Origin: Polaribacter sp.
GTDB lineage: Bacteria; Bacteroidota; Bacteroidia; Flavobacteriales; Flavobacteriaceae
Assembly: GCA_029238315.1 (NCBI GenBank)
Contig: JAQWGI010000033.1
Coordinates: forward strand, 1-64,000
Direction: 5' to 3'
Length of the DNA stretch: 64,000 nucleotides
Positions within the stretch are counted from its first letter, which is position 1. Each line of letters begins with the position of its first letter. The position numbers and the translations under genes are program-made. Below the pieces are notes generated by a model. That model did not search any database, had not been told where the DNA came from, and worked only from the letters and a program-made list of their open reading frames with translations. This document shows, in pieces, positions 34,064 to 43,347 of the stretch.

Positions 34064-35419
34064 TTAATATGCTTTTTCCTCTCCTTTAAAAACGTTAAAA
34101 ATAGTTTGTAAAATAATTTTAATGTCTAACGGTATAGACCAGTTTTCAATATAAAAAATATCCAATCGAATTCTGTTTTTGATATCAGATTTTTTTGTGA
34201 TTTCGCCTCTATAACCTCGAACTTGAGCTAAACCCGTAATTCCTGGTTTTACAGTATGTCTATCTATATAATTATTTACATTTTTTTGATATTCGATTGA
34301 TAAACTTTTTAAATGTGGCCTTGGTCCAACAACACTCATATTACCTTTTAAAACATTAAAAAACTGCGGCAACTCATCTAAACTTGTTCTTCTTAAAAAC
34401 GAACCAAAAAAAGTAACTCTAACATCATTTTTTATTGTGTGTTTGTTTTCTGAATTCAAGTTTACTTTCATTGATCTAAACTTATAACACACAAATAACT
34501 CACCTCTTAAACCTTCTCTTTTTTGTTTAAAAAATGCTGGACCTTTAGACTCTAGTTTTATAATTATCCACAAAATTGGTGTTAGCCAAGACATGACAAA
34601 AAAAATTGCAAATATTGAAAATACGATATCAAAAACTCTTTTTACAACTCTGTTTTCTCTTGATTCAAAAGGTAATTTGTGTACTTTTAAAATCAATATA
34701 GAATCGTCGTAATATTCTTTTTTATAATTTTTACTATACAATTCATTGGTGTCTGGAACAAGCTTTATGCTTATGCCTTTTTGATTTGAAAAAGTGGTTG
34801 CCTCTTTTACTTCTCGTTGATTTAACTCTGATAAAAAACAATAAATTTCATCAACATCGTTTTCTAGAATAAACTTAAAACTTTCTTTAATTGTTCCTGC
34901 ATACAATTGATTTTTTGAAGTTTTATCAGAAAAAAAAGCTGTAACAACATATCCAAACTCTTTCTTTTTTTTAAATATTTTCAATAGCATTTTAGCTGTA
35001 TCATCAGAACCTAAAACGATTACTTTTCTGTAGTTTTTACCTAATGATCTATATTTTTTTAACGCATAAATAAATAAGAATTTTGCGAAGGTAATTTCTA
35101 AAAATATTGAGGTTAAAATTATGGTTTGATTGTTAACAACATCACCTTCTCTAAACAGTGCAAAGTAAGTGAAGAAGCCTAAAAAGAACACACTAAATTG
35201 AATTGCCAATAAACTTAATATTCTATAAAAACGCGTGTGTCTATATATTTTATAAAAACCAACAAATAAAGAAGATAGAAGCCAAAAAATATTAATGTAG
35301 AGAAAAAAATCAAGTTGTAAATATTCTTTATCAAAAATGTAAAAAATAACGCCATTTATAATAAACAAATCGATGAGTATCATTAACGGAACTATTAAAA
35401 AGGAGTATCTCTTTTTCAA
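34064..35419 (-). CDS. Polyisoprenyl-phosphate sugar-1-phosphate transferase (WcaJ/WbaP-like)
   Basis: Membrane enzyme that starts repeat-unit assembly by moving a sugar-1-phosphate onto undecaprenyl phosphate. The N-terminal half has four membrane helices and a CoA-binding-3-like domain (KVIVLGSDDTAKMLLKIF). The C-terminal catalytic part (about 260-451) has KRVFDIVFS, FFKQKREGLRGELFVCYKFR, RRTSLDELPQFFNVLKGNMS and VGPRPHL. The start appears to be TTG at 35419; no ATG is suitably placed. Its position near the end of the operon is usual. Which hexose is loaded is unknown. Confidence 0.9.
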   Translation of the reverse strand: MKKRYSFLIVPLMILIDLFIINGVIFYIFDKEYLQLDFFLYINIFWLLSSLFVGFYKIYRHTRFYRILSLLAIQFSVFFLGFFTYFALFREGDVVNNQTIILTSIFLEITFAKFLFIYALKKYRSLGKNYRKVIVLGSDDTAKMLLKIFKKKKEFGYVVTAFFSDKTSKNQLYAGTIKESFKFILENDVDEIYCFLSELNQREVKEATTFSNQKGISIKLVPDTNELYSKNYKKEYYDDSILILKVHKLPFESRENRVVKRVFDIVFSIFAIFFVMSWLTPILWIIIKLESKGPAFFKQKREGLRGELFVCYKFRSMKVNLNSENKHTIKNDVRVTFFGSFLRRTSLDELPQFFNVLKGNMSVVGPRPHLKSLSIEYQKNVNNYIDRHTVKPGITGLAQVRGYRGEITKKSDIKNRIRLDIFYIENWSIPLDIKIILQTIFNVFKGEEKAY

Positions 35420-35445
35420 ATTTTCTTGATGTTTTTATTGCGAAG

Positions 35446-36555
35446 TTAATCCAAATAAATTTCTTTAAGCTTCGAAATGTTTTTTATTATGCTGTGTTTA
35501 GGAAAAAAAAAGCTTTTGGATTTTTTGCCCATTTCCTGCCTTAACAAGTCTTGTGTTAATAATAAAATTATTTTTTCTGCTATTTCTAATTTATCTTCAT
35601 TTACAACAAATCCATTTTCTTTATTGGAAACTAAATCCTTATTTCCATCAACATTTGTAACAATACAGGGCTTGCTCAAAGCTAATGCTTCGATAAGTGA
35701 GTAGGGCAGTCCTTCATACTTAGAGGTAGAAATATAAAACAAACTTTTTTCTAAGATTTTTAAGGTTGATAATCTGTCTAACCATGGAATAATTGTAACA
35801 TTAGACTTTAATTGATGCTTTTCAATTAAATTATTAATTTTTTCGAGAGAAGGAGAATACAAACCAGCTCCTAAAATTATTAAATGAATATCTTTTATTT
35901 GTGTTTTAACATCTATTATAGAGTTTATTAGAAGCTCTGTGTTTTTTTGATATGAAGGTCTACCAATTGTACAAATATATTTTTCTGGTAAATCTAAAGG
36001 GATATCAATTGATGTTAAATCGATATGTTCTTCAATAGAATTATTCCATAGACGTACTTTTTTTTTGTTAATTTTTAATTCTTTTACAGCTCTATTATAT
36101 TCTGAGGTTGAACATGCTAATGTTTTAGCTGGAAGGTTAGAAATAGTTTTTTCTATCAATTTATAAATACTTCTTTTTATTTTATTTTTTTGACTTAGAT
36201 ATGAATAAGCGTGAGGTGTGTAAAAGGTCTTTACTTTTAAGTAGAAGCCTGCAATTCTGCCAAGAATTCCTGCTTTTGCACTATGACAATGTATTATATC
36301 TGGTTGTTCATTTTTTATTATTTTTATTATAGATATTAAAACTTTTAAATCTTTAATTGGATTAATTTTTCTGAATAAATTTGCATGATGGATTTTTATT
36401 TTATTGCCAGACTTATTTCTCGGCTTTATTAAATCGTCTTCTGTATTACAAATTAAAACATTCGTAAATTTATTGTCATCAATATACTTTGTAAGCAAAT
36501 CAATATAAACTCCAACTCCAGAAATTGGTCTTGCTATATGAACTATCTTAATCAT
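35446..36555 (-). CDS. Glycosyltransferase family 4
   Basis: GT-B-fold retaining glycosyltransferase. Seen: N-terminal RPISGVGVYIDLLTKYI, DIIHCHSAKAGILGRIAGF, the acceptor-side TPHAYSYLSQ, the domain-2 start YICTIGRPSYQKNTELLI, and the nucleotide-sugar motif STSKYEGLPYSLIEALALSKP. The ATG at 36555 is chosen over two preceding TTG codons. It begins 8 nt after the truncated glycosyltransferase gene. Complete at 369 residues. Confidence 0.88.
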   Translation of the reverse strand: MIKIVHIARPISGVGVYIDLLTKYIDDNKFTNVLICNTEDDLIKPRNKSGNKIKIHHANLFRKINPIKDLKVLISIIKIIKNEQPDIIHCHSAKAGILGRIAGFYLKVKTFYTPHAYSYLSQKNKIKRSIYKLIEKTISNLPAKTLACSTSEYNRAVKELKINKKKVRLWNNSIEEHIDLTSIDIPLDLPEKYICTIGRPSYQKNTELLINSIIDVKTQIKDIHLIILGAGLYSPSLEKINNLIEKHQLKSNVTIIPWLDRLSTLKILEKSLFYISTSKYEGLPYSLIEALALSKPCIVTNVDGNKDLVSNKENGFVVNEDKLEIAEKIILLLTQDLLRQEMGKKSKSFFFPKHSIIKNISKLKEIYLD

Positions 36556-36563
36556 CAACAACT

Positions 36564-37088
36564 TTATTTTTTATTTGCCCATTCTGAAACAAAACTAGAA
36601 ACAGAAGCTGTTTTTGTAGGTCTTTTAGACATCCTGATGTCATACTTTTTTAACGAGGGAGTTATAAAGGAAAAAACCCTTCTAAAGCCCTTAAAATATA
36701 AAGGTTTTTCTTCCCAGATATATTTTAAATTTCTTGCAACTAAATAAGAAAAATGCTGACTAGTTTTAGGGAATTCAATTCCTTTAACCACCGAGTGCGA
36801 AACACTAATTATTAAAGAATTTTCTTCTTTAATTTTTAATGTTTTTAATGCCATGGGAAATAAAGGCAATCCGTATCTAAAATATTTCCCTAAAACTTGT
36901 AAAAAAGTGGTTTTTATTTCTATTTTTTTTTTGCAAAAAATTTCATCTAAGTTTTTTTTTGACATTACATTAACTAATGTGTAAACTTTGTCAAAATTAT
37001 ATAATTCATGCAAGTATTTCACAACCTTTTCTGAACCACCATAGGTGTCTAGCCAGTCAATTACCAAAATTTTTTTTCTAATTTCCAT
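36564..37088 (-). pseudogene. N-terminal half of a GT4-type glycosyltransferase
   Basis: Only 174 residues, covering the first GT-B domain of a mannosyltransferase-like family normally about 370 long. Seen: VIDWLDTYGGSEKVVKYL, YTLVNVMSKKNLDEIF, LIISVSHSVVKGIEF and HFSYLVARNLKYIWEEKPL. It stops right after SFVSEWANKK, where family members continue into the nucleotide-sugar-binding domain. The missing half is not found in another frame; the next gene begins 8 nt on with its own complete GT4. It overlaps the upstream gene by 11 nt. Either a deletion pseudogene or a shortened partner; the first is more likely. Confidence 0.7.
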
Positions 37089-38286
37089 GCAATACTTTTC
37101 CTACATTTCTTTTCATAAACAAAGGAATAAAGATACCAATTAAATACACACCTAATTGTCTATGAAATAAATTTTCTAACAATAAAAAACTCACAAAACT
37201 AAATATAATAAAAATGGTTGTAAAATTAAATCGATTTGAATAAAAAGAATATCCAAGAATTATTATAAATAATAAGAAACCAATAAGCCCTCCTTGTAAA
37301 AAAAAGTCCAAAAATTGATTGTGTGTATTAAATTTTGTTTTTTGGTAATATGTATTCTTTGACACATTTTCAATTGTGTTTTTATAGCAATCATTTAAAT
37401 CTGATTGAATGCTTTTAATACTTTTATATCCTGTTAAGTAATTAAAATCTGACTTTTTTATCAACCCTAAAAAGCAACCCCAAATAACAACTCTTGGTTC
37501 TTGATTTGCTATCACTTTAATTGTTTTATCAAATGAATTTTCTATATGAAGTCTTTTTTTTAAATTTTTATTATTAATAACCAGCATGAACAATAAACTC
37601 GAAAATAAACCAACAAAAAGAACTATTTTTTTCTTTGATAATTTATACTGCTGAAAAGCAAGAATAAATAAATAAATTAAAATTAAACCAAGAGCTAATC
37701 TAGCAACAATTAAATAAACAAAACCTATAAAAAGAACGATTGATAGTTTATAAAAAACTTTTTGCTTTGATGTCTTTATTTCATTAATTAAACTTGAGCA
37801 ACACATAATTGCTAAAAAGCAAATAAAACCAAAATAGGGTCTATGAATTATTAATAACTCAGTTGCCTCACTAGTGTTCCCTAGAGGAATTGATTGATTT
37901 TCAACATAATAAGCAGTGATTTTAAAAAAAGAGAAAAGAACAGCTGATAAAACTCCAAAAACAAAAGTTTTTTTTACAAGAATTATATTCTTAATATTAA
38001 ATGCAAGAAAACTTATTGCGGTAAATACTATTAGGTGTTTGTAGATAAAAAAGTTTTGACTTAATTCTTTATTAAAAAGTGCTTTTAAAATAAAAAACAA
38101 TCCAAATAGTAACACTAATTTTACATATGTATTTAAACGTTCTTTATTTTTTTTTATAACAAAAAGTGAAAAAACTAGAAGTAACAAAATATTAGGCAAA
38201 GCAAAAGATAATGGCAAAGTAAAAGCTAACAGTGCAAAGAGAGTGTCAAAAATATTTTGTTTGTTTGTTACTGTTTTCAATTTCAT
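37078..38286 (-). CDS. O-antigen ligase/polymerase family membrane protein (first)
   Basis: About ten to twelve membrane helices in 402 residues, with the large periplasmic loop (about 230-325) and following LDFFLQGGLIGFLLFIII typical of the WaaL/Wzy_C group (TKFNTHNQFLDFFLQGG). Such proteins either polymerise O-units or attach glycan to lipid A core. It starts in the ATGA overlap with the upstream GT2 gene. A second protein of the same kind lies two genes upstream, so one is probably the polymerase and the other the ligase; sequence does not settle which. Confidence 0.8.
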   Translation of the reverse strand: MKLKTVTNKQNIFDTLFALLAFTLPLSFALPNILLLLVFSLFVIKKNKERLNTYVKLVLLFGLFFILKALFNKELSQNFFIYKHLIVFTAISFLAFNIKNIILVKKTFVFGVLSAVLFSFFKITAYYVENQSIPLGNTSEATELLIIHRPYFGFICFLAIMCCSSLINEIKTSKQKVFYKLSIVLFIGFVYLIVARLALGLILIYLFILAFQQYKLSKKKIVLFVGLFSSLLFMLVINNKNLKKRLHIENSFDKTIKVIANQEPRVVIWGCFLGLIKKSDFNYLTGYKSIKSIQSDLNDCYKNTIENVSKNTYYQKTKFNTHNQFLDFFLQGGLIGFLLFIIILGYSFYSNRFNFTTIFIIFSFVSFLLLENLFHRQLGVYLIGIFIPLFMKRNVGKVLHGN

Positions 38287-39074
38287 TTCAAAATCCTTTT
38301 CAAAAAAATTAATACTTTTAAAGGTAAAATATATAAGAATAAACTTCTTAAAAGTCCATATACTGGATAAAGCCCAAAATAAAAATACTTTAAAATTATT
38401 TTAACTCTGTTTTTTGCTTGAATCTTTCTTTGAGTTGATGAAATCCCTTCTGGGTTTAACTCGCAATTTACCAAGTTAGCGCCTATATTTGCTACATTAT
38501 AAAATTGTATAATTTTAAAGAAAAAAGCATAGTCTTCAGCGGCCTTATAGGTAACAGGGTACAACCCAACTGTTTTTAAAATGAGGTTTTTAAACATTAT
38601 TGTTGGGTGAATATGCATTGCATTTAAATACATTTTTTTCTTTATTTCTACATTTTCACTAGGCATTTTAAGATTGTAGATGAGGTTTCCACTAGTGTCT
38701 ACAAAATTAACATTAGAACCAACTAAAACAATCTCGCTATGTGTCTCTAAAAATGCTTCTTGTACTTTAAACCTATTATCAACACAAATATCACCACAAT
38801 CTAATCTTGCTGTGTATTTATATCCTTTTTCTAATATAATTTCTAAACCTTTATTTAATGCGTGTTCAATTCCTAAATTACTTTCTAGATACTCAATAAA
38901 TAAAATACCTTGCGCTTTAAATTTAGCGTTAACTTCTTTTTCAATAATTTTAGAAGAACTTCCGTCATCCACAATTAAAATATCGACACATTCATTTAAG
39001 CCAATTGAGGAAATTGACTTGTACAATCCTTTTAGATTATTAAAATGCGGAATTAAAACAATGGTGTTATTCAT
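38283..39074 (-). CDS. Glycosyltransferase family 2
   Basis: GT-A-fold glycosyltransferase of 263 residues. Seen: VLIPHFNNLKGLYKSISSIG, ILIVDDGSSS, NLGIEHALNKGLE and the DxD-like RLDCGDICVDNRF, then GLYPVTYKAAEDYAFFFKI with the ED catalytic acid. The C-terminal segment (about 230-263) is hydrophobic and could anchor it to the membrane. It overlaps both neighbours (8 nt and 4 nt), so it is tightly coupled in the operon. Sugar specificity unknown. Confidence 0.87.
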   Translation of the reverse strand: MNNTIVLIPHFNNLKGLYKSISSIGLNECVDILIVDDGSSSKIIEKEVNAKFKAQGILFIEYLESNLGIEHALNKGLEIILEKGYKYTARLDCGDICVDNRFKVQEAFLETHSEIVLVGSNVNFVDTSGNLIYNLKMPSENVEIKKKMYLNAMHIHPTIMFKNLILKTVGLYPVTYKAAEDYAFFFKIIQFYNVANIGANLVNCELNPEGISSTQRKIQAKNRVKIILKYFYFGLYPVYGLLRSLFLYILPLKVLIFLKRILK

Positions 39075-40455
39075 GTACTTTTTTCTCGTTTAATTGCGCA
39101 ATTAATATTGATAAACAAATCCAAAAACCATACACTCTAAAGCTATCAAACTGTAACCAATTAATCATAAAACCAAGAAAAGAAATTAACAAAACAATAG
39201 ACACTGTTTTCTCTTTCAGTGTTCTTATTTTTATAGAGACAATAATTTGATATAAAATTAAAAACATAAAAAAAACAAAAATAAGAAAACCAATAATGCC
39301 TGTTTCAGCTAATAGTCTTGTATATATGTTATAGCCTGGTGGAAACGATCTTACATTGTTATTTAAATAAAAAAGTGTAAACTCATAGTTATTAGAAGTT
39401 GCCCATTTTGGGTATTTGTCTTTTGCGTGATATGCTTGTTGACCAAAACCAACCCCAATAATTGGATGTTCTAAAAAGATTAATAATGAAGTATATTGAA
39501 TTCCTAATCTAGATTTGTTTGAAATATTTGTCTTTAGATTTTCTTTGAAGTTTAAAGACTCTATTTTAGTTTCTACTGCTTCTGTAATTTTTTTCCCATT
39601 AAAAATAAATAGCAACAAAACGAAAGAAATAGCCACTATAAAAAAACCGTTAATAATATTCCTTAACCTTTTACTTATGGTAAAAACAATTGCTACAAAT
39701 ACAATAAATTGAAATAAAACAACAACCAGTGCGGTTCTTGATCCAGAGAAAAAAGTCAACGCAAACACCAATAATGTTGGTAGGTATTTTTTTACACCCG
39801 AGGAAGTAATTATATAACTAAACATCCAGCCAGCAGTTGTTATTAAGTATATGGCTAAAAAAGGAGGCTCGTATGTAATTGAAGATATTCTTACTCCTTT
39901 AAAATCTAAATAAATATCTGTAAAGGGTAAATAATTAAAAAAAAGAGCCAGCGGTTTTAAAGAAAGTACGTTAAAATAAATAATTAAAGTTTCTACAAAT
40001 CCGTATAAAGCAACAATTATAAAAGAGTAAAAAAACGCTTTTCTTAACCTTAAAAAAATACGCTTAACTGAATATAATATTAAAATATTGTAAGAAGTAA
40101 TAAAAATTATTAAAACAAAAGAGAGTGATATGAATTGCCTTATAAATCTAACAAAACCTGAAGTTTGTTTGATATAATTTTGATAAATAGAAGCACTGTT
40201 TAGGACTGCTGAAAGAAAGAGCCAACCAATAAAAAGAATTAAAAACTGTATAAATATACTTGTTTGCGGAAACTTAATTTTTCCTTTATAAAAACTATCA
40301 AATAGAAAAAGTAAAAATGATAGTATAAAAAAGATTATTGCTCCATCTCTTTTATATTCGCCTAAAAAAGAAATACCTTCATAAGAGTTAAACGGAATAA
40401 AAAAAACGCCTAATAAAAACAAAAAAGTATAGCTATGTTTAACTGTTAATTTCAT
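39067..40455 (-). CDS. O-antigen polymerase/ligase family membrane protein (second)
   Basis: About eleven membrane helices in 462 residues, with a Wzy_C-like core: FFSGSRTALVVVLFQF, a periplasmic loop with NISNKSRLGIQYTSLLIF and HPIIGVGFGQQAYHAKD, then LLAETGIIGFLIFVFFMF. The GxGFGQ and LAETGIIG motifs are typical of polymerases in Wzy-dependent pathways. It overlaps the flippase gene by 4 nt (ATGA) and the following GT2 by 8 nt. This one is the better Wzy candidate because of its place directly after the flippase. Confidence 0.82.
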   Translation of the reverse strand: MKLTVKHSYTFLFLLGVFFIPFNSYEGISFLGEYKRDGAIIFFILSFLLFLFDSFYKGKIKFPQTSIFIQFLILFIGWLFLSAVLNSASIYQNYIKQTSGFVRFIRQFISLSFVLIIFITSYNILILYSVKRIFLRLRKAFFYSFIIVALYGFVETLIIYFNVLSLKPLALFFNYLPFTDIYLDFKGVRISSITYEPPFLAIYLITTAGWMFSYIITSSGVKKYLPTLLVFALTFFSGSRTALVVVLFQFIVFVAIVFTISKRLRNIINGFFIVAISFVLLLFIFNGKKITEAVETKIESLNFKENLKTNISNKSRLGIQYTSLLIFLEHPIIGVGFGQQAYHAKDKYPKWATSNNYEFTLFYLNNNVRSFPPGYNIYTRLLAETGIIGFLIFVFFMFLILYQIIVSIKIRTLKEKTVSIVLLISFLGFMINWLQFDSFRVYGFWICLSILIAQLNEKKVHE

Positions 40456-41633
40456 TCTTCTAATTTATCATCAATTAATAAATAAGATAAAATAGCCGCA
40501 CCAAGGTTTATGATGGTTTGAGCTAAAAAGGTAGAAATTGCTGCAACAATAGTTCCGTATTCTGAAATATAAAAATAATTGATTAGTATATTAACCGTTA
40601 ATGCAATAAGGGATAATAAAAAGAGAAAATTGTGCTTTCTGTAGGCTATCAAAAATGAAAACGGCATTGATATATATGTAATAAATGCAGCACACAACAA
40701 AATAGTTGTATCTAAAAAAGATGCCTTATAGCTTGTGTAAACGTATTGCGTAATCAAGTAATTAAATACTGTTGCCCCAACTAATAATATAAATGAATAG
40801 GCAAGAACTTTTGTAAGGTGCTTTTTTAAAAAGTCTAAATATTTTTTTTCTTTTGCAACCTCTAATTGTTTTAAATTCAAAACTGTAAAAACAGGAACCA
40901 CTAACATTAATGAAATGCTATATATTTTTAACGAAAAAGAATATAAACCCAAATCTCTTTCCGATAAATATTTTTCTACAAAATAAGAATCTATAAAGGC
41001 TATAATAGGAACAAGAGCTGTATAGAAAATTAAATATTTGGCATTCTTAAAGAGTGTTTTAAAAGATTTAATTTTAATCTTAAAATAGACCTCTCTTTTT
41101 TTTATAAAGAAAGGAAGCAGCAATAGCATTACAATAAAAGATGAGGCATAATTCAACTCCAGTAAAAATAAGTAATCATTATTTTTTAAAACATAGAGGC
41201 AAAAAATTGTGCTTATAAAAATAGTTGACTGTCTAAATACATCAACTAATCCATATTTTAAGAAATGTTCTTTGGTGTTTAAAAAAGATTTTAAAATTCC
41301 GCTGGCAACAAAACTAAAAGAAAAGAAAAGAAAAACTCTAAGCTCTACAGTTATATTAAAAGATAGACCAAGATAAAATATTGGTAGTAAAATAATTGAA
41401 TAAATAAATATTCCTAAATTATATTTCTTGTAATCATTAAGCTTATAATCAACCAAATAAGCAGATAAAAAAGGGTCTATTATTATAGCAACAAGATGTA
41501 ACATTAGTAAATAATAACTATAATTACCAAACTCACTTATGGATAGAAAACTTAAAATTATTGCAATATTTATTAGTCCAATAATTTTTACTAGAATATG
41601 TGATGAAAATATTTGAGCAATGCTTTTAAGCAT
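40452..41633 (-). CDS. Polysaccharide flippase (Wzx-like)
   Basis: MOP/PST-superfamily membrane protein, probably moving undecaprenyl-linked repeat units across the inner membrane. The 393 residues have about twelve helices, beginning with IAQIFSSHILVKIIGLINIA and containing FIDSYFVEKYLSERDLGLYS, a typical Wzx segment. Overlaps the upstream GT4 gene by 8 nt and the polymerase gene by 4 nt. Confidence 0.86.
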   Translation of the reverse strand: MLKSIAQIFSSHILVKIIGLINIAIILSFLSISEFGNYSYYLLMLHLVAIIIDPFLSAYLVDYKLNDYKKYNLGIFIYSIILLPIFYLGLSFNITVELRVFLFFSFSFVASGILKSFLNTKEHFLKYGLVDVFRQSTIFISTIFCLYVLKNNDYLFLLELNYASSFIVMLLLLPFFIKKREVYFKIKIKSFKTLFKNAKYLIFYTALVPIIAFIDSYFVEKYLSERDLGLYSFSLKIYSISLMLVVPVFTVLNLKQLEVAKEKKYLDFLKKHLTKVLAYSFILLVGATVFNYLITQYVYTSYKASFLDTTILLCAAFITYISMPFSFLIAYRKHNFLFLLSLIALTVNILINYFYISEYGTIVAAISTFLAQTIINLGAAILSYLLIDDKLEE

Positions 41634-42750
41634 TTGTAATGTTTTTTAATAGTTCAGATAATTCACTTGCTCTATTTTCCCATGAATATTCTAATGATTT
41701 TTTTAGATTTTCTTCTTTCATTAAATTAATCGCTTCGCTAGATTCTTCTGCTAAAAAATTTAGCTTTTCTATAAATGAATCAACAGTATTACATTCGTAA
41801 TAATTTATACCATTAACTAAATCATCAAACCCCCGCATGCTTTCTTTGGTTGCAATTATTGGTTTACCTACTGCTAAGTAGTCGCAGATTTTATTTCTAA
41901 CGCCTCCACAAACTGCATTTGAAGGATAAGTTGCTATACAAATAGCAGCTTTGTTTAACCATTCGTTATAATTTTCTACATAACCGGTAAAAAGAACATT
42001 ATCTGGAACAGTTTCAGGTACTTCTCCTCCACCTAAAACAACAAATTGAATACGATTTTTTGTTTCCTGAATTTTATCTGCTATCTCAAATAAAAATTCT
42101 AAGTCATTGCTTAGAAATTCTCCTCTTGGATTAGGGAAAACAACTAAAACATTTTCGTTTTTTTTTGTTTGGTTAATTTTTATAAAATCTTTTTTGTAAA
42201 CAATGTTTGTATCTGTTGCATTTTTAATTATGTGAATTTTTCCTTTTGACAAAGGATAGTCTTGAGTTAAAATTTCCTCTGTTTCTTTAGAAACTGTTAC
42301 AATTTGATCAGAGTTTTTTACAACTAAATTTTCTAAAAAAGGGATTAAAAATAATTTTACTCGTTGTTTTAATCCTGTTTTTCTCTCTTCTTTTAATTCA
42401 AAAAAAGAAGAAGTATGTAAATCTGAAATTAAAATAATTTCGGGAAACTTTCTTTTTAAAAAAACGCCTATTAATCCGTATAATAATTGGTGGGCATAAA
42501 TAATTTTTGGGCAACCTTTTTTGTTTATTTCTTCAACAATTTTTTTCTTAGCTTTTAAAATAGATCTTGGTTTTGAAAAAAAGGTGTTTTCAAAAAAGTT
42601 ATAATAAACTACTTTTTCACTTTTTGAAATATTACAGTACTGGTTAACAGTAAAGTTTTCACTTAAGTATTTCCCTAAAAAATAAGGTCTCGTAGAATCT
42701 CCATACATTTCAGAAGAAATATTTGATAAAAACCAAATTGAAATACTCAT
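41626..42750 (-). CDS. Glycosyltransferase family 4
   Basis: GT-B glycosyltransferase of 374 residues. Seen: IYAHQLLYGLIGVFLKRKF, ILISDLHTSSFFELKEE, VVKNSDQIVTVSKETEEIL, FVVLGGGEVPETVPDNVLF, and the donor-site segment ICDYLAVGKPIIATKESMRG. The N-terminus IWFLSNISSEMYGDSTRPYF fits enzymes that use bulky or amino sugars. It is separated from rfbC by 51 A+T-rich nt and overlaps the flippase gene. Substrate unknown. Confidence 0.86.
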   Translation of the reverse strand: MSISIWFLSNISSEMYGDSTRPYFLGKYLSENFTVNQYCNISKSEKVVYYNFFENTFFSKPRSILKAKKKIVEEINKKGCPKIIYAHQLLYGLIGVFLKRKFPEIILISDLHTSSFFELKEERKTGLKQRVKLFLIPFLENLVVKNSDQIVTVSKETEEILTQDYPLSKGKIHIIKNATDTNIVYKKDFIKINQTKKNENVLVVFPNPRGEFLSNDLEFLFEIADKIQETKNRIQFVVLGGGEVPETVPDNVLFTGYVENYNEWLNKAAICIATYPSNAVCGGVRNKICDYLAVGKPIIATKESMRGFDDLVNGINYYECNTVDSFIEKLNFLAEESSEAINLMKEENLKKSLEYSWENRASELSELLKNITNA

Positions 42751-42801
42751 ATAGTTTTTGTTTTAAGTAATTTATATAAAATAAATTATACTTTTTTCTT
42801 G

Positions 42802-43347
42802 TTAAAGTTCTAACTCTTTAAACGATTTAAGGTTTTTGTCTTTTTCAGACAGAATTATTTCGTCTTCAGTAAGTATCCAGTTAATGTTTAACGTTTTATC
42901 GTTATATATAATTCCTGATTCTGATTTTGGTTCATAAAAGTTATCGCATTTATATACAAAAATAGTGTTGTCTTCTAGAACAGAATATCCATGCGCAAAT
43001 CCTCTTGGTATAAAGAGTTGTTTTTTATTTTCTTCGGATAAAACACATGAAAAATGCACTCCATAAGTTTCTGAATCTCTTCGTATATCAACTACAACAT
43101 CCAATACTTTTCCTTTTACCACACGCACTAGTTTAGCTTGTGAGAACGCTCCTTTTTGAAAGTGTAATCCTCTTAAAATTCCTTTATTAGAAAAAGCTTC
43201 ATTGTCTTGAATAAATTCAATTTTTTTGCCCGTTATTTCTTTAAATTTTTCTTTATGAAAGCTTTCAAAAAAATAACCCCTTTCGTCTCCAAAAATAATT
43301 GGCTCTAGAACAAAACAACCTTTTAAATGTGTTTCTGTAATCTGCAT
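42802..43347 (-). CDS. rfbC: dTDP-4-dehydrorhamnose 3,5-epimerase
   Basis: Third step toward dTDP-L-rhamnose: epimerises dTDP-4-keto-6-deoxyglucose. The 181-residue cupin has the catalytic His62 in LRGLHFQKG, the substrate-binding FESFHKEKF, VLDVVVDIRRDSETYG and FIPRGFAHGYSVL. Its ATG overlaps the rfbA stop (TAATG). The operon order here is rfbB-rfbA-rfbC; no rfbD (reductase) follows. Confidence 0.95.
   Translation of the reverse strand: MQITETHLKGCFVLEPIIFGDERGYFFESFHKEKFKEITGKKIEFIQDNEAFSNKGILRGLHFQKGAFSQAKLVRVVKGKVLDVVVDIRRDSETYGVHFSCVLSEENKKQLFIPRGFAHGYSVLEDNTIFVYKCDNFYEPKSESGIIYNDKTLNINWILTEDEIILSEKDKNLKSFKELEL

Noticed and set aside
38680..39093. Plus-strand frame of 137 codons
   Set aside because: Shadow of the GT2 gene on the other strand; composition follows the antisense of that gene.
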